Made by a program: the position numbers and the translations under genes. Shown piece after piece: positions 51,003 to 51,074 of a stretch of 51,074 nucleotides of DNA (positions are counted from its first letter, which is position 1; every line of letters begins with the position of its first letter). The notes beneath the pieces were generated by a model that was given only the letters and a program-made list of their open reading frames with translations, had not been told where the DNA came from and ran no database searches. Origin of the DNA: Oscillatoriales cyanobacterium PMM_0080 (GTDB taxonomy: Bacteria > Cyanobacteriota > Cyanobacteriia > Cyanobacteriales > Microcoleaceae); NCBI GenBank assembly GCA_949127775.1, contig CASBQF010000058.1, forward strand, positions 1-51,074. The letters are read 5' to 3'.

Positions 51003-51074
51003 CTACCAGAGTCCTCTCACAGGAGCCGGAGCCGGACGGGGAACGGGCATGGGAGCCGGAGCAGGGGCTGGACG
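51003..51074 (-). CDS. C-terminus of Pro/Ala-rich protein (partial)
   Basis: The last 23 codons run off the window edge and read RPAPAPAPMPVPRPAPAPV-RGLW, then TAG. A proline/alanine-rich tail; the gene starts beyond the window. Function cannot be told. Confidence 0.5.
   Translation of the reverse strand, partial: RPAPAPAPMPVPRPAPAPVRGLW

Overview
The window comes from a filamentous cyanobacterium, most likely Oscillatoriales (Microcoleus/Oscillatoria type). The evidence is frequent HIP1 palindromes (GCGATCGC), a 34-residue cytochrome b6f subunit gene (petM), a Ycf39-type photosystem II assembly gene, many palindromic repeats and numerous toxin-antitoxin genes. This placement is inferred from content; no marker gene was compared. 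Layout: 1-1.9 kb holds a secreted hypothetical protein and era. From 2.0 to 12.0 kb is accessory DNA. It has DUF433/DUF5615 and VapBC-like modules, one nested in the other, then what I read as a decayed integron: the N-terminus of a tyrosine integrase on the minus strand, four attC-like sites of 84-87 bp, and plus-strand cassettes for a RibD/DHFR-like reductase, a methyltransferase, a DUF262/DUF1524 restriction-type protein and repeated pairs of a small protein plus a retropepsin-like protease. From 12.1 to 21.1 kb is housekeeping DNA: nadK, ycf39, petM, pdxA, a 1203-residue repetitive OmpA/BON protein and birA. From 21.3 to 29.4 kb a large secreted-type lipase/NUC1 nuclease gene has lost its 5' end and carries a 103-bp miniature transposon; its tail and a pentapeptide-repeat gene are tandemly duplicated. 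From 29.4 to 30.4 kb is a polysaccharide deacetylase. The most striking part is 30.7-43.3 kb. A sigma70-type promoter precedes 35 tRNA or tRNA-like genes (30941-37925) that together carry anticodons for all twenty amino acids. Several are abnormal: one lacks a D arm, two or more lack a standard T loop, three leucine-anticodon tRNAs have short variable loops, and one tRNA-Arg is split in its anticodon by 25 nt. Inside the array lies a gene for an RNA ligase fused to a tRNA-binding OB fold. A second, nearly identical promoter at 39863 precedes a small protein gene and six repeated RNA modules, which lead to a gene for a Ro60-like TROVE/vWA protein. A seventh module sits just upstream of the RNA ligase. 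All seven modules share a covarying end helix, a fixed 23-nt 5' strand and a fixed 13-nt 3' strand, and differ only in the distal insert. I interpret them as a multi-member Y RNA family. Their inserts resemble a circularly permuted tRNA, a tRNA cloverleaf, T-arm/acceptor pieces, the 23S rRNA sarcin-ricin loop plus GTPase-associated centre, and 23S rRNA helices 69-71. My inference is that the locus is an RNA surveillance and repair island: Ro60 with several Y RNAs that mimic common targets of ribotoxins, an RNA ligase, and a spare tRNA set. Ro60, Y RNAs and RNA ligases are known to be linked in bacterial RNA repair; I do not know of a report of rRNA-mimicking Y RNA families combined with a full tRNA array. 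From 43.4 kb to the end are a Uma2 nuclease, a DUF1287 lipoprotein, small secreted proteins, a ThiF/E1-like protein, DUF924 and a sugar dehydrogenase lipoprotein.
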